From Gambelia wislizenii (lineage: Eukaryota; Chordata; Lepidosauria; Squamata; Crotaphytidae), in contig JAUMIR010000004.1 in assembly GCA_030847615.1 (NCBI GenBank), positions 271,397,501-271,461,500 of the forward strand: a stretch of DNA of 64,000 nucleotides, written 5' to 3'. This document shows positions 1-11,899 of the stretch, in pieces. Position numbers and translations under genes: made by a program. The number at the start of each line of letters is the position of its first letter. Within the stretch, counting starts at the first letter, position 1. The notes beneath the pieces were generated by a model. The model had not been told where the DNA came from and did no database searches. It worked only from the letters and a program-made list of their open reading frames with translations.

Positions 1-469
1 ATGACAGCTTCAATTTGGGCATCTTGACTTCTAGTGTGAGTTCTGATTTGCTCTAGGACCCATTCATTGGTGGTTTTAGCAGACCATGGTATCTGTGGAA
101 CTCTCCTCCAGCACCACATTTCAAATGAATTGGTGTTCTTCCTGTCAGCTTTCAACCTGTCAGTCTTCTTCATTGCTGAATTGGCAAAAAATAATAAGAT
201 AAATTAAAATTGGAGTAATTCTGTTATTAGCTTTAAGAGTGCAATAAGAGTCAAGTTCTGCTTTCTTGGCACCAATATACTGTACACAAAGTTCATATTT
301 CTTTCACATTGAAGCATCAATTTGCCACCATTTCTTTCCTTGAGTTTTCCATATATGCACAAATTCACTTTTGTGTCTTATTTTCTATGCACAGAGCAAG
401 TACAAATATAAAATCATATTGTTTTCTCATTAAAATTCTTTCCAAGTGGTAGGCATTATGTAATAACAG

Positions 470-545
470 TGCAATCCTACACACGCTTACTTGAGATTAG
501 ATTCCTTTGAATCCAGTAACACTGCTGAGTAAATATTCATAGGAT
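470..545. repeat. Degraded short dispersed repeat (squamate-type)
   Basis: The stretch runs from a 'gcaatcctac' start through 'cttacttgag' to 'gagtaaat...cataggat'. Its two ends are roughly complementary. The same pattern recurs at about 26310-26405, 41890-41955 and 44725-44810 in this window. I recognise it as a common interspersed repeat of reptile genomes but cannot name the family. The palindromic layout suggests a MITE or SINE fragment. Confidence 0.35.
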
Positions 546-1738
546 CAACTTGTTTATCTTTCTATGTATTATGATGAGCCACATGAATTTCCATCATGAT
601 GAAACCTTTATTCATTTTTGGCATTAATGATAAACTATAGGGAGTCTGCTGCAATCAAGTGTAACTAAGTGTTGGAAAGCTAGGGCTTGTCTAGATGGGA
701 GGATATAATGCTGATTCCTGCACATTATTGGAAATTTGAAGCAGCATTCTTTTGTCTCCATGGCCTTTTGGCAAAAACAATAGCATGGGAAGCTACCCAC
801 ATTTGAAGTGCACATGCCCGCAAATCAAGATGGCAGCCAGGTCAGTTAATGTCTTACTATGCTCCACATATTGCTGCCACTGCACATGTTTTTTTAACTT
901 GAAAGCAAAGGTGTGCAAGTGCATTCTTCTGCTTTAAAAAAAATTGGGCACCTCAGTGCAGCAAAAAAGTGCACAATTGTTAATGAAGAAATTCCAAGAT
1001 GGCACTTCCGGCTGCTTCCTTGCCAGCAATATCCCTTCTTCAAAAGGTGTCCATAGATCCCAAAGGGAACATAGATGTTCAATGTGGTTGCAAGATCATT
1101 TCAACTAGTGTTCAGATTGAGGCAAGAGTTTATCTTGTTAAATGCAGGAATTTGTAGCAGGACCTGAAATGCCTAAACAAATAGCTCAAGGGGTGAGGAA
1201 AGGAGCATGTTACAAAGGCAAGGGAGAAAGAACTTGACAGTCATGTGCAGAGCAAATGAAGCGGTGAAGTGAGAGAGACATGACTGAGAGGAAAATAGAA
1301 GAAGGTCTTCAGAACTTCAAGACAAAGTAGTGAAGGACTGACAGTAGACAGGGACCAAAGTATAGACTGTGGTAATACAGTACTTTCATTAATTGGTTGG
1401 TTTAATAAAGGTATTATCACTTTATGGACTTCTGGAATTTGTCTTATAGTCAACACAGTTATGCCTGCATTAGTAAGCAGAAATTCTAAAAGCAAGAGAT
1501 TTCAATAATCAGGAAATGTTACCACTATTAATGAAAACAGCTTCTTCTTCTGGAAGAACCAGAGATCTCTGAATGTATCAGGACTGACTAAAGCCGAGTG
1601 AATGACTTATGGCTTTGTTACCCAAATTGCTAGTGATGTGGAAATCCCATGCAAGATTGTTACTAATATTTTTGGGGAAACTAGCAGCAACTCAATTAGC
1701 TATGCAAGAGGGGGCAACAGAAGGGATCTTTACACCTA

Positions 1739-2530
1739 TGTTTACCCCTACTAGCTCTGGACTGACATACACGATGAAAAGTTAACAATAATCTTTATTA
1801 AAGGCTCAAAAATAGTAACACCCATCACGCATACATGCATACAAGAAAACATTCACACAAGGCTAAGGAGAATGGAATGAGACAAGTTTTGATAGAGGAA
1901 TAGTATGATGAAGTTTTAAGGTAATACAACCTGTCCTGTAATCTGATGTCTCAAAACAGACTGGCAGCATAGATGGACGAAGCAGGAATGGCTACACAGT
2001 AGGACATGGTGTTCTTAGGAAAAGAGACCTATGCGCAATGAGGTGAGGTTTTGGACTAGTATTTATACCCCAAAACATGCCCTGAGCTGGTGCAATGTTG
2101 GATAAGAACAATGCATTCCAGGAGGGTTTCATGATGAAACAATGGATCTCTGGATGTGTTAAGTACTTTTAATGTGTGTCTTAAAGCATGAGCGGCCTCC
2201 TTGATGGCTGGGTCTGGGATGTAGGAAATATATTGTTTACAGTCAAAAGATTACTCCAGCTATGGATAATGGGCTTATTGTCTGTCACCAGATGTGCCCA
2301 GAGAACAATTCCTTAGGTCTGCCTTTCACCTTTGTATCAACTTGTTTTGTAATTTTCCATGGCCCTTCCTCTGGGCGAGAACATGACTTGCTATTTTTCA
2401 GCACATGTCTTTCAGGGGGTCCCTGTTTACTGTCTTCCCATGTGGGGGCCACATTGAAAACCAAATTATTAATATGCCAATTTGGGGGGTTCTTGGGGGC
2501 AGGGCCTGTCAGGATTGCTAACAGGTTTGT
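1739..2530 (-). repeat. Candidate solo LTR-like block, minus strand
   Basis: The block begins TGTTT and ends with AACA, the TG...CA pattern of an LTR. On the minus strand it has a TATA-like GTATAAATA (near 2067-2075) followed 260-280 bases later by an AATAAAG poly(A) signal (near 1794-1800). Promoter then poly(A) signal is the order expected inside an LTR. I found no clear target duplication and no adjoining gag or pol, so this is a tentative call. It could equally be unrelated sequence with chance motifs. Confidence 0.22.
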
Positions 2531-2673
2531 GTTAATTAAAAGGGCATCTCCGGAGGTGGGGGGGGGAGAAGAAACATACGTATTATGGGAAGTGTGTTTA
2601 ATTAAAATTATAGTTACTTAACTGATGGAAGCAATTGTTTATTCTACTATTTTAAGGTATGTCTAGACATCCC

Positions 2674-2713
2674 ATTATTATTGATGATGATAATAATAAT
2701 AATAATAATAATT
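2674..2713. repeat. (AAT)n microsatellite
   Basis: The run is a TTATTATTGATGATG lead-in followed by repeated AAT units. It is a plain short tandem repeat within the intron. Confidence 0.85.
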
Positions 2714-3965
2714 CAATTTTGTACTTACATTTTCTTTGTTTATTTACCTGTATAAGTATTCCCCTCTGCAGGGAACCAGGGATCTGCTACATTCCCTTTG
2801 ATTATGAAACAAACAAGTGAACACACACACACACTAAGACATGGCTAAGTACTCTCTAGTTTGAGTGAATGTTCCTTCCCACCCTGCTCAGATGACATGA
2901 ACTGCAATGGTAGCTGTTATCTGACATGATCTCTAATGGAACTCTTTGTGTTGCCATTCATCCCCATTGCATGGGCACACCTTCTGCATGTATAGCATGT
3001 TTATCAGAGATAACAGAACAAAACTAAAACTTGAGTCTAAATTTAACAGCTAACAAAGCAAATTCAGGAAAGCAACAATATAGAGTATAAAATAATATAT
3101 TTTTATCAATGAAGAATAAAAATAACTGTATATCAACATAAATCCTAACCAAGTTTCCATAAACTGAAGCAGCTAAATATTTATATAGAATTTTTTAAAA
3201 ATTTTATTGAATAGACACATAACAAAAATGACATAAAAACAAAGTATAAATCAGAAAATGAAAAAGATCTACAATAACAATAATGAAACATAATTCATAG
3301 TCAAAATAGTGCCACAGTCTATATCAGTTTAGAAAACAAAAACAGAATCAAGATTCATTAACATTGTTACTATTTGGTGAAAAAATAGCTGGTCTTAGGT
3401 TTTACATATATTACATTTACTGTACTTCCTCCTTATATCTTATAAAGCAACTAAATATGTATCCATACCACTGCAAACCAGGCATCAAAAGTTTCCCCAA
3501 CCCATATTATTGAGAAGCACCAATGTTTCATGGGTTTAGAAGAGCTTTACATAAATGTCTGCAAATACAGACGGTTTGCCCAAGCCAATATTAACAAACG
3601 TGACATACAAATATTTCCTAAGTTTAAAACGGCTTAGCATGAATTGCTACACATAGAGATGTCTTCTGCAAGCTAAACATGTTTCAACACAACCTGGCGC
3701 AAATCCCAACTATAGGAGGCTGATTGAATAGTGAGTCAATACACAGGGAAATCACATTGGCTCAGTGTTCTAGATGAAACTAACAATTCAGTTCAGTGTG
3801 ACTCACTCAGTGGCTGATAACATAAGAATTAACCTCCATAGGCAGAAGAGTAAAGACAACTTTACCATGCCACATCTTCCCTATCAGGTGCACAAGGTCT
3901 GAAAATACAAATTTAAAATTATATCTCTTTAAAAGCTCACAAATGTGTGCATGCATGTGCGCATA

Positions 3966-4012
3966 CACCCTTATAAACTTTTTTTAAAACCCACCCAACT
4001 ACTGGTCTTTAT
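3966..4012 (-). mobile_element. R4/Dong-like LINE, 3' terminal fragment
   Basis: Read on the minus strand this gives the last codons of a LINE ORF (SSWVGFKKSL then a stop) and an A-rich end near 3966-3990. It joins directly to 8009 onward if LINE-A and one copy of its 12-bp target duplication are removed, so it is the 3' end of the LINE continued at 8009-8411 and 14165-14545. The clade name rests on memory of reptile R4-type proteins. Confidence 0.5.
4001..4012. repeat. Target-site duplication of LINE-A, left copy
   Basis: ACTGGTCTTTAT here is repeated exactly at 7997-8008. The pair brackets LINE-A and fixes its ends to the base. Confidence 0.93.
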
Positions 4013-7000
4013 TGACGCCCTCTCCATTGACGCCCCCTTGTCGTGGGAGAGAGGCTTGCGTACCCTAATGATGTTTTGAGCTATGCTGGCGGTGGCATAA
4101 TAGCCACTGGTAGGGTCTCCCATGCCAGACAGGTCAAAACCGAAGGGTCTGACAAAGAGCGTCAAAGGGCAGGATGGGCTCTCTAGCCTTGTGGCAACCG
4201 TCCTAGGAGAAGGAAAACTCTAATCCCAAACCTGGGCAGATGGTGCTCGTCCAACCCTGTAAGGTCAACCATCTAAGAGAAGGAAACTCTAATCAAACCT
4301 ACGGCCCGAGGACCTCGCTACCACGTCCATGCTTGCAAGGCCACGGCAGATGAATCTCTGGTTTAAAGGGTGAGGCCAGTTCTGTGCACGCTGCGTTCCA
4401 CCAGAAAAATCCATTGCACAGGCTCGAAGGACAAATCCATTTCCAAAAAAGCCCTGTAGCGACTGGCGAGGGACGAAACCGGCAGGTGTAAAGATGCACT
4501 GGAAGCCGCAGCCCCAACCCTGCATGCAGGCGGTTCAGGATATTGGTCGCTCGAGGCTGACCCGGGAGATGACAGTCTTGTTCGGCAGCATCCTGAACGA
4601 CCAAGCAGCCTTTTTTAAGGAGAGCACTGCTTGCTCCATATGGAGAGGGGCCTAGAAAAGGTGGCCTAACGAAAGCTCATCCCCAACTACCTGGTTGGCT
4701 AGCCGCGGCCAACGGGAATCTTCTGATGCGGTCAAACCAAGGCAAAGAAACAAAGGCACACATCGGCCTCCAAAGGTGTAAAAAAAACAGACGCTTGTAT
4801 GCTGGAACATCAGAACCATGCGAGACTCTGCAAACAGTGGATGGCCTGAGCGTCATTCTGCTCTAATAGCCCATGAACTATCACGACTTAATATTGACAT
4901 TCCTGTTCTTAGTGAAGTTTGTCTCCATGAGAAAGGCAGCCTTAAAGAACACGGTGCCGGCTACACACTTTACTGGTCTGGCAAACCCAAAACCGAAAAA
5001 CATCTTTCAGGAGTAGGCTTTATGATCAAAAACTCCATTGCCTCCAAACTCGAAATCTTGCCAACACGACACTCTGGTCGCATTATATCCTTATGCCTTC
5101 CACACGTTGTTCTCTTTAGTATAAATGCCCCAACTATGCAAGCCGACCCTGTAGAGAAAGACAAATTCTACACAGACCTACGCCAACTCATACAAAAAGT
5201 CCCTGTAGAAGATAAAATGATTATCCTTGGTGACTTCAATGCCAGAGTAGGAAAGAACTCTGAATCTTGGAAAGGTGTCTTAGGTAAGCATGGTGTTGGA
5301 AATTGCAATGATAACGGACGCCTCCTGCTAGAGTTCTGTGCAGAACAACAGCTGACTATTACAAACACAATCTTTCAGCAGAAAGATAGCTTGAAGACAA
5401 CCTGGATGCATCCCCGATCCAAACATTGGCACCTCATTGACTACGTTCTAGTCCGTCAGAGAGACATTCGTGATGTCCGTCATACCCGAGTGATGCCCAG
5501 TGCAGAATGCCAAACAGATTGTCGCCTCGTCAAATGTAAACTAAATCTTCATCTTAAGTTCAAACCTAAGAGGGGTGGCATCTTAAAGAAGAGACTCCAA
5601 GTGAACAATCTTCAACAAGCTACCATGAGAGACAACTTCCAGGCAAATCTACAAACGAAACTTGAAGACCATCCTACAGATCCTTCTCCTACAGTGCTTT
5701 GGCAACATATCAGAAACAGTATCCTCCAGTCTGCAGAAGAATCCCTCAGGTTCTCCCACAAGAAAAATCAAGACTGGTTTGATGAAAACAACCAAGAGAT
5801 CCAGGACCTGTTGGCAAGGAAGAGAGCTGCTCACCAGGCATACCTCGCCAAGCCAACCTGTCATGTAAGAAAAGCAGCTTTCCGCCTCACATGTAGCAAA
5901 CTACAACAAAAACTCCGAGACATGCAGAACAAGTGGTGGATCAATATATCAGAAAAGACACAATGCTGTGCAGATCTGGGTGATGAAGCTCTTAAAGCAG
6001 TGTTTGGACCTACTTATCAGGTCCAAAGCTCCTTATACAGTACAGATGGTCAAACATTAATTACTGATAAAGCCTCCATCCTGAATCGTTGGGCTGAACA
6101 CTTTCAATGTCTCTTTAGTGCCAACCGAGTAGTCCAAGGCTCAGCTATCCAACATATGATACAAAAACCAATGAAAAATGAATTGGACATAGCTCCCACT
6201 TTGGAAGAGACCCTTAAGGCCATACAGCAGATGAAAAACGGCAAGGCAACTGGGATTGATGGAATACCACCTGAAGTTTGGAAACACGGAGGTCATGCAC
6301 TCCACGAAAAATTCCACGAATTCCTTGTGAATTGCTGGGAAAAAGGGGAACTGCCATCAGACCTCCGAGATGCAGTCATCATCACCCTGTACAAGAAAAA
6401 AGGAGCAAAATCCGATTGCTCAAACTATCGAGCCATAACACTGCTCTCTATTGCTGGAAAAATCCTTGCAAGGATACTCCCGAACAGATTAGTTCCTGCT
6501 ATTGCAGAAGAACTTCTCCCTGAAAGCCAATGTGGCTTCAGAGCCAATAGGAGTACTACAGACATGGTATTTGCCCTTAGGCAACTGCAAGAAAAATGTA
6601 GGGAGCAGAACAAGGGTCTCTATGTAACATTTGTCGACCTCACCAAAGCCTTTGACACTGTAAGTAGAAAAGGTCTGTGGCAGATCCTGGAAAGACTAGG
6701 ATGTCCTCCCAAATTCCTTAAAATGATTATCTTGCTACACGAGGGACAGCGTGGTCAAGTCAGATATGGCAATGCTCTTTCAGAGCCCTTTCTAATAACT
6801 AATGGAGTGAAGCAAGGTTGTGTTCTTGCACCAACTTTATTTACAATCTTCTTTAGCACGAAGCTCCAAAGGGCTATGGCAGAGCTTGAAGAAGACGACG
6901 GCATCTATATACGCTACCGTACTGATGGTAGCTTGTTTAACTTAAGCTGTCTGAGGGCTCACACTAAGACTCTAAACTATCTAGTCCGTGAGCTGCTCTT

Positions 7001-7996
7001 CGCCGATGCTGCTGCCCTTGTTGCCCACACAGAAGCAGCTCTGCAGCGCCTAACATCCTGCTTTGCAACAGCTGCAGAGCTGTTTGGCTAGAAGTCAACC
7101 TGAAGAAAACAGAAGTTCTTTACCAGCCTGCACCACAGGACGAACACCACCATCCCCACATTGCCATCGGCAAATCTGTGCTCAAGTCCGTTCAGCAGTT
7201 CACGTACCTGGGAAGCATCATCTCCTCAGATGCCAAGATTGACAAAGAGATCGATCACAGATTAGCAAAGGCATATAGTGCATTTGGAAGATTTCACAAA
7301 AGAGTCTGGAGCAATAAACACCTGAGGCAAAGCACAAAAATCAGTGTGTATAGAGCCATCGTACTGTCTATCCTCCTTTATGGATCTGAAACATGGGTCA
7401 CCTATCGCCACCACCTACGACTCCTCGAGCGCTTTCATCAGCGCTGTCTATGCACAATCCTAAATATACACTGGACTGACTATGTGACGAATGTTGCTGT
7501 CCTTGAGCAAGCAGGGATCACCAGCATTGAGGCCATGATATTGAGAACACAGCTGCGCTGGGCAGGGCACATTTCTAGGATGGAGGACCATCGCCTCCCA
7601 AAAATACTACTCTACGGTGAACTCCCCACGGGTCAGCATAAGAGGGGCGCTCCAAAAAAGCGATACAAAAACTCCCTGAAACAACATCTCAGGCTTGGCC
7701 AAATTGATCACCAATAGTCGTCTGCCCTGGCCTCACATCGGGAGGCATGGAGACGCACTATCCACAATGCTACAGCCTTATTTGAGAACTCGCGCCGAAC
7801 AAGTCTTGAAGAGAAACGACAATGCAGAAAGAATCACAACCCAAAAACATCACCCAAGGAGACCTTCTGCTGTGCTTTTTGCAAGCGGACTTGTTTATCT
7901 CGGATTGGCCATTTTAGTCATCAGCGCACTTGCAGAAAGCGCGGGATGAGTCCTTCCTGAATCTTCGTTTGCGAAGAAAAGCCAGAGAGGAGAGAG
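4013..7996 (+). mobile_element. LINE-A: full-length APE-RT non-LTR retrotransposon
   Basis: The element is 3984 bp long, bounded by exact 12-bp target duplications. It has an approximately 0.75-kb 5' region, one long APE-RT reading frame, a C-terminal Cys/His finger region and a short GA-rich tail with no poly(A). LINE-B (19796-23733, opposite strand) is the same family and starts within about 6 bp of the same 5' end, so both are full-length insertions. The endonuclease and RT resemble the RTE/jockey-like proteins often mis-annotated in vertebrates as craniofacial development protein 2-like; I do not assign a clade firmly. It inserted into the older R4-like LINE. The coding region is broken, so this copy is dead. 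Confidence 0.9.
4818..7949 (+). pseudogene. LINE-A endonuclease-reverse transcriptase, broken
   Basis: The frame 4818-7091 (about 757 codons) holds an AP-type endonuclease (LSEV near residue 36, GDFNARVG near 142, C-terminal block near 220-240) and a reverse transcriptase (FVDLTKAFDTV; GVKQGCVLAPTLF; LLFADAAAL). A frameshift near 7085 moves the reading to 7100-7717, the thumb and C-terminal part (TYLGSIISSDAKIDKEIDHRLAKA; HISRMEDHRLPK). Past a stop at 7717 comes a Cys/His-rich tail with CAFC and a His-Cys pair. The enzyme would nick target DNA and copy its own RNA from the nick. Key residues are damaged: the RT box reads FADA instead of FADD, and the endonuclease His of the SDH-type motif is Cys (TDCRLV). 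The upstream start region is also out of frame, so the original ATG is uncertain. Confidence 0.9.
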
Positions 7997-8008
7997 ACTG
8001 GTCTTTAT
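7997..8008. repeat. Target-site duplication of LINE-A, right copy
   Basis: This is an exact copy of 4001-4012, directly after the GAGAGAG tail of LINE-A. Confidence 0.93.
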
Positions 8009-8411
8009 AGATAACATACTCAAGGGACAACTTTTTAAAGACCACAAGTCTGCACAAAAATTTATTTTGTGCCCTCTCTAATATGTCTAGATTAGCCAGA
8101 GCTCATAGTGGTGCTTCATACAGCAGTTTTGGCAGGACTCTAAGTCTATAAAGTTCTAAAGTAGGCTGGGTTGTATTGCCCACTTTTGTGCAAAAGAATC
8201 TTAGTAGGCCATTTAGAGGTATTTTTTCTAGCTAACATGGTGCTTGAAAGAACCTGTGAAGACCAGTTACCCATCCAGTGAAAGACTATCCCAAGATATT
8301 TAAAAGAAAGAACTTATTCCAATTTATTCCCATCGAGTAACCAAATAAAGTTTTTTTGGATTTCCCAAATTCCATAACTTTTGTTTTTTTGATAATTGAT
8401 GGAAAGAAGTT
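8009..8411 (-). pseudogene. R4/Dong-like LINE ORF, C-terminal part
   Basis: Translated on the minus strand, this gives a post-RT segment with a recognisable FKYLGIVF-type motif, followed by a C-terminal segment with NKFLCR-like residues. Several stops and frameshifts interrupt it. The fragment lies between LINE-A and the Copia element and is continuous with 14165-14545 when the Copia and one CATTC are removed. It is therefore the target into which both younger elements jumped. Confidence 0.5.
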
Positions 8412-8416
8412 CATTC

Positions 8417-9123
8417 TGTTGGAATATATAGTTTGGAATCCAATAAGTGGAAATGTTTTGCTATTGAAAGGTTAACTGAGAAGCCAGATAGGATGTGTTG
8501 ATGTAACTTCCTAATGTTTTGCTATTGGGCTTGTAGGGAAAGGGGAGTGTCTTAGTCTTCCTTCTTTATCTTAGAAGCCAGCCACGAGGGCTTTGTCCCT
8601 ACCCCACTCTTCGCCATGTTTTTGATAGTAAGAGGACCTCCCTGTCAGAGAGTCCTGCATATTCTTTTGTTATGATGTAGTTTTAGTCATTTTTAAGTAG
8701 TTTTAGTCTACTTTGAAGTTGTACTGAATTTCTGCCACATATAAAGCTTTAAAACTGTGAGTAATGAAGTTTGGTACTTTTAAACTACTTTTATGAGTCT
8801 TGTGTGCTTATTTTGCTAAACAAGTAACTTGGGATAGGATAAGGGTGTTTGGTTATCTCTAAGCTGTGTTTTTTGTGTATGCTGAAATTATTACTCTAAC
8901 ACTGCTGAACAAAGTGTATCTAGAAGGACATGATGGAAGTGAATCACAGATATTGGAGAATGCTGACTATGTATCAAGTCTCCAAACAAGCCTTCTGAGT
9001 GTCCCACCTCTCTGCTAAATCGGCTGTATCTCCAGAGAGTGAGGTGCAGTGGGGGAAGCATTTGCTATATGCTCTTATGTTTAAACAGGGATATTGGAAC
9101 CCTGCATTTAAACATTTCCAATA
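8417..9123 (+). repeat. Copia 5' LTR, with an internal-region insertion
   Basis: It matches the 3' LTR (13548-14159) along its length except for 8908-9013. There it has about 100 bp instead of about 15 bp. The extra part (8920-9012) is a near copy of the element's own interior at 10541-10632, sharing blocks such as ACATGATGGAAGTGAATCAC. The LTR starts TGTTGGAATATATA and ends TTCCAATA at 9123. Confidence 0.9.
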
Positions 9124-9140
9124 GGTTTCAGGCCAGTTAT
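9124..9140 (+). other. Copia primer-binding-site region
   Basis: The sequence GGTTTCAGGCCAG directly follows the 5' LTR, where a tRNA primer would anneal for minus-strand synthesis. It resembles the methionine-tRNA-type sites of Copia elements but is not an exact match I can name. Confidence 0.45.
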
Positions 9141-9457
9141 GAATAGTTTTATGCTGCATGTTTTTTATTTTTGAATTTTGAAGTGTTTTTGGATTTTTGT
9201 TTTCCTTAGATAACCAAAATTTTTCGGTGTCTGTTATTTTATAAAAGTTGAAAGCATTGTGTTTCACCCTTCCCAAGTCAGCCAGTAAAGCTGAATTTAA
9301 AAGGCATTTTTTTTATTTCCCTCTGGGGGGAACAAAAGGTTTTACAGTTCAGAGTGGGCAGAGTGAGCTGGTTTACAGCCCAGAGCTATAAAGCAGTAAA
9401 GGAGAGCCATTTACAGCCGTGTTAGCATAACACAGAGAAAGACTGTGTGTGAGAAAG

Positions 9458-10090
9458 ATGGCTGCAGCAGAGGAACAGAGATTTAAGAGACTTGTGAATG
9501 TGGAATCAAGTACATAACAGATGTGGTTGAAATTTGTAGAAACAAGAATTGAAGCAAATAAATTCTTAGATGCAATAAGGAAACCTGAGCCACAAGCTCA
9601 GGAAGAGAGAAGGGTGTGGTGAAATAAAAATGCGGGAGTGAGGGAGATAATTTTTCAAAGCCTAAGGCCTGAGCAGCTGATCTACATATTGAAATGTTCA
9701 ATGGCTAGTGATATGCTGCAAGCACTCAAAGAGATATATCATGTTAATTCACCATAAATCCAAAATCTGGCTGTTAGAGACATGACGAATCTAAGGATAA
9801 CTTCTAAAAGAGACTGTGAATCACATATCAGGAAATTCCTAGAAGTATTAGAAAGGATGAGTGCTCTGGATTTGATTACAAGCGAAGGACAGAAAATTAT
9901 CTATTTTACTGGAACTTTAGGAAGTGACTTTCATGCATTTCAGACTGTGATTGATAACATGAATGGTCTCACTCTAAATGAGGTGTTAGTACATTTTAGG
10001 CTGGAATGCCTGGATCACAGCCAGACATCAGGCATGAGGTTTGATAAACAAAGAGCTAATGGCTCAACTTACTTGGCTAAAAAACAATAG
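9458..10090 (+). pseudogene. Copia gag, interrupted by stops
   Basis: An ATG at 9458 opens a frame (MAAAEEQRFKRL) that stays in phase to 10090 but meets at least three stops. The clearest part is 9782-10090, with a typical Copia capsid pattern: a regular helix-rich region containing HIRKFLEVLERM and LTLNEVLVHFRLECLD. The capsid would package the element RNA. A degenerate zinc-knuckle-like Cys/His stretch lies just after, near 10140-10200, in another frame. The gene is dead because of the stops, but family assignment is good given the integrase downstream. Confidence 0.75.
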
Positions 10091-10540
10091 AGGAAACCCC
10101 TCCTACCAACCAATCATAAATTCACTGCTTTAAATGTAACAATGTTGGGCATATTACCACAATGTGCAGATCACAGGGAGATTTTGTCCGGAGAGGGCAG
10201 CACTTTCTCCAAACTAGGAACAAAGGCAAGCAGAGAAGCATGTTTGCTCAAAGTGAGTTTGCAGAATCAGATTCTGTCCAGAGGGAGCAGCAATTTTCAC
10301 AGAATTTTAACAAAGAGAAAAGGAGCATGTTTGGTTTAAGGAAAATTTTCCAAGCTATGAGCAACAATAATAGAATGAGAGAGATCATGGAGTATGGGTT
10401 GTTGATTCTGGATGCCCAGCACACTGCACAAAAACACTGAAAACAATTCCATAGAGTTAAATAATAATAAAAATGGAGATTTGCAAATAGCTGAAGCTTC
10501 AAGAATTCCTATAGATGGAATGGGGACATGTAAATTAAAT

Positions 10541-10632
10541 CTAGAAGCACATGATGGAAGTGAATCACAGATACTGAAGAATGTTGACTATGTATCAATT
10601 CTCCAAACAAGCTTTCAGAGTGTCCCACCTCT
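10541..10632 (+). repeat. Source of the segment duplicated in the Copia 5' LTR
   Basis: This internal stretch, between gag and integrase, is repeated with about 10% difference at 8920-9012 inside the 5' LTR, in the same orientation. The 3' LTR lacks it. It probably encodes the protease-side spacer, since it lies between gag and the integrase zinc domain. Confidence 0.85.
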
Positions 10633-10800
10633 AGATGCTAAAGGATTTTCAGTATTGTTTCAAAGAGGTGTATGCAAAATATTTGATAATTAAACTGAAA
10701 TTACATATTTACAAGCACGTAAGGATGCTGATGGTCTTTTTAAAGTTTTTACTGTTCCAGAGAAACATGCCTATGTAACGCAAGCAACTGACAAGCAAAC

Positions 10801-11512
10801 CAGTCTAAAAGAGGAGAGCATGGATCTGTGGCATAGATGCTTTGGACATTGTGACTGCAATGCAATTGTGCAGCTTTAAGAAAGAGGTTTGGCTACAGGA
10901 ATCAAGGTAAAACAGAAACAGAGCAGTAACAATGCAGACAGGTGCATAGTGTGTGTTGAGCAAAAGGGAACAGGGCCTTCATTTCCTGTGATAACTGAGA
11001 AAAGGTCCAGCAGAATTCTGGATCTGGTCCATAGCAATATATTAGGACCTATGAGGGTGCCCTCCCTTGGAGGAAACAGATATATTCTAACTTTTATAGA
11101 TGATTTTTCCAGATACTCTGTGATGTACCTGTTCAAAGAAAAGAGACAGAGGTGTGATGCACTGCGTGCGTATGTTGCCATGGTGAGAAATATGTTTGGA
11201 AGGAACCCCAAAGCACTGAACACAGACCGAGTTAGTGTGTACATGGCAAACAGTACACAGCAATTTCTAGAGGACAATGGGATACAACATATTAAGACTG
11301 TTCCTCATATCCCAGAACTTAACTCAGTTGCTGAGCAAAAATTTCGCTCCTTAATTGAGATGGCAAGATGTCTTTTGGCTAATGCTGGACTACCTAACAA
11401 ATTGTGGGGCAATGCTATTGTCACAGCTAATTATTTGCAGAACTGCCTACCTGCAAAGGGCACAGAGAAAACACCTTTTGAGATTTGGCATGGGAGACCC
11501 CCATCAGTTTGA
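10801..11512 (+). pseudogene. Copia integrase
   Basis: An N-terminal zinc-binding HHCC pattern is visible: a WH...GH pair near 10835-10850 and CIVC near 10945. A stop (near 10878) separates the two halves. The catalytic core follows, with the first Asp in TFIDDFSRYS, the second in NTDRVSVY and the Glu in VAEQKFRSLIEMAR; then comes LWGNAIVTANYLQN. The D, D and E positions all look kept. The enzyme would insert the element cDNA, consistent with the 5-bp target duplication. The frame 10889-11512 is open for 207 codons, then closes by a stop. Confidence 0.85.
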
Positions 11513-11899
11513 CACATCAGAACATTTGGATGCATTGCTTATACTTACCTAGCAAGGGAGCTTCGTGGGAAGCTTGATTCTTCGACTGAAGAGATGATAC
11601 TAGTTGGTTATGAGAGTGCCACAAGGAATTACAGAGTGACACATTTAAAATCTGGTAAAGTATTTTGCAGACATGTGATGTATTTGATGAAAGCAGAAAA
11701 ACTGATTTAACAGGAACTGTGATTGATTTTCCAGAAGAGGATAATGTTGACTTTTATGTTCAGGATGACCAAGTGGATAACATGTCTGTGATTTCAGAAA
11801 CAGAAAGTGAATCTTCTATGCAGTATCATATTGCAGAGAACCATGGAACCATGTGGGAGCTGATCTGATCGATCTGGACAGTGGTCAAGCAGAGGCTGA

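Larger units (their letters stand above)
1..3965. other. Intronic AT-rich sequence without a gene
   Basis: This is part of the last XKR4 intron. I see no supportable coding region; the short open frames are isolated, repeat-poor and lack recognisable motifs. It holds an (AAT)n microsatellite (2674-2713), a short (CA)n run (about 2820-2836), a degraded dispersed repeat near 470-545 and an LTR-like block at about 1739-2530, each listed separately. The rest (for example 3000-3960) is plain AT-rich sequence in which I recognise nothing. Confidence 0.6.

Noticed and set aside
2262..2621. 119-codon open frame
   Set aside because: It overlaps the LTR-like block, has no recognisable domain, and has no supporting start context.
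4818..7091. Host gene resembling craniofacial development protein 2
   Set aside because: Such database names come from LINE proteins. The target duplications, the second copy and the RT motifs show that it is a retrotransposon.
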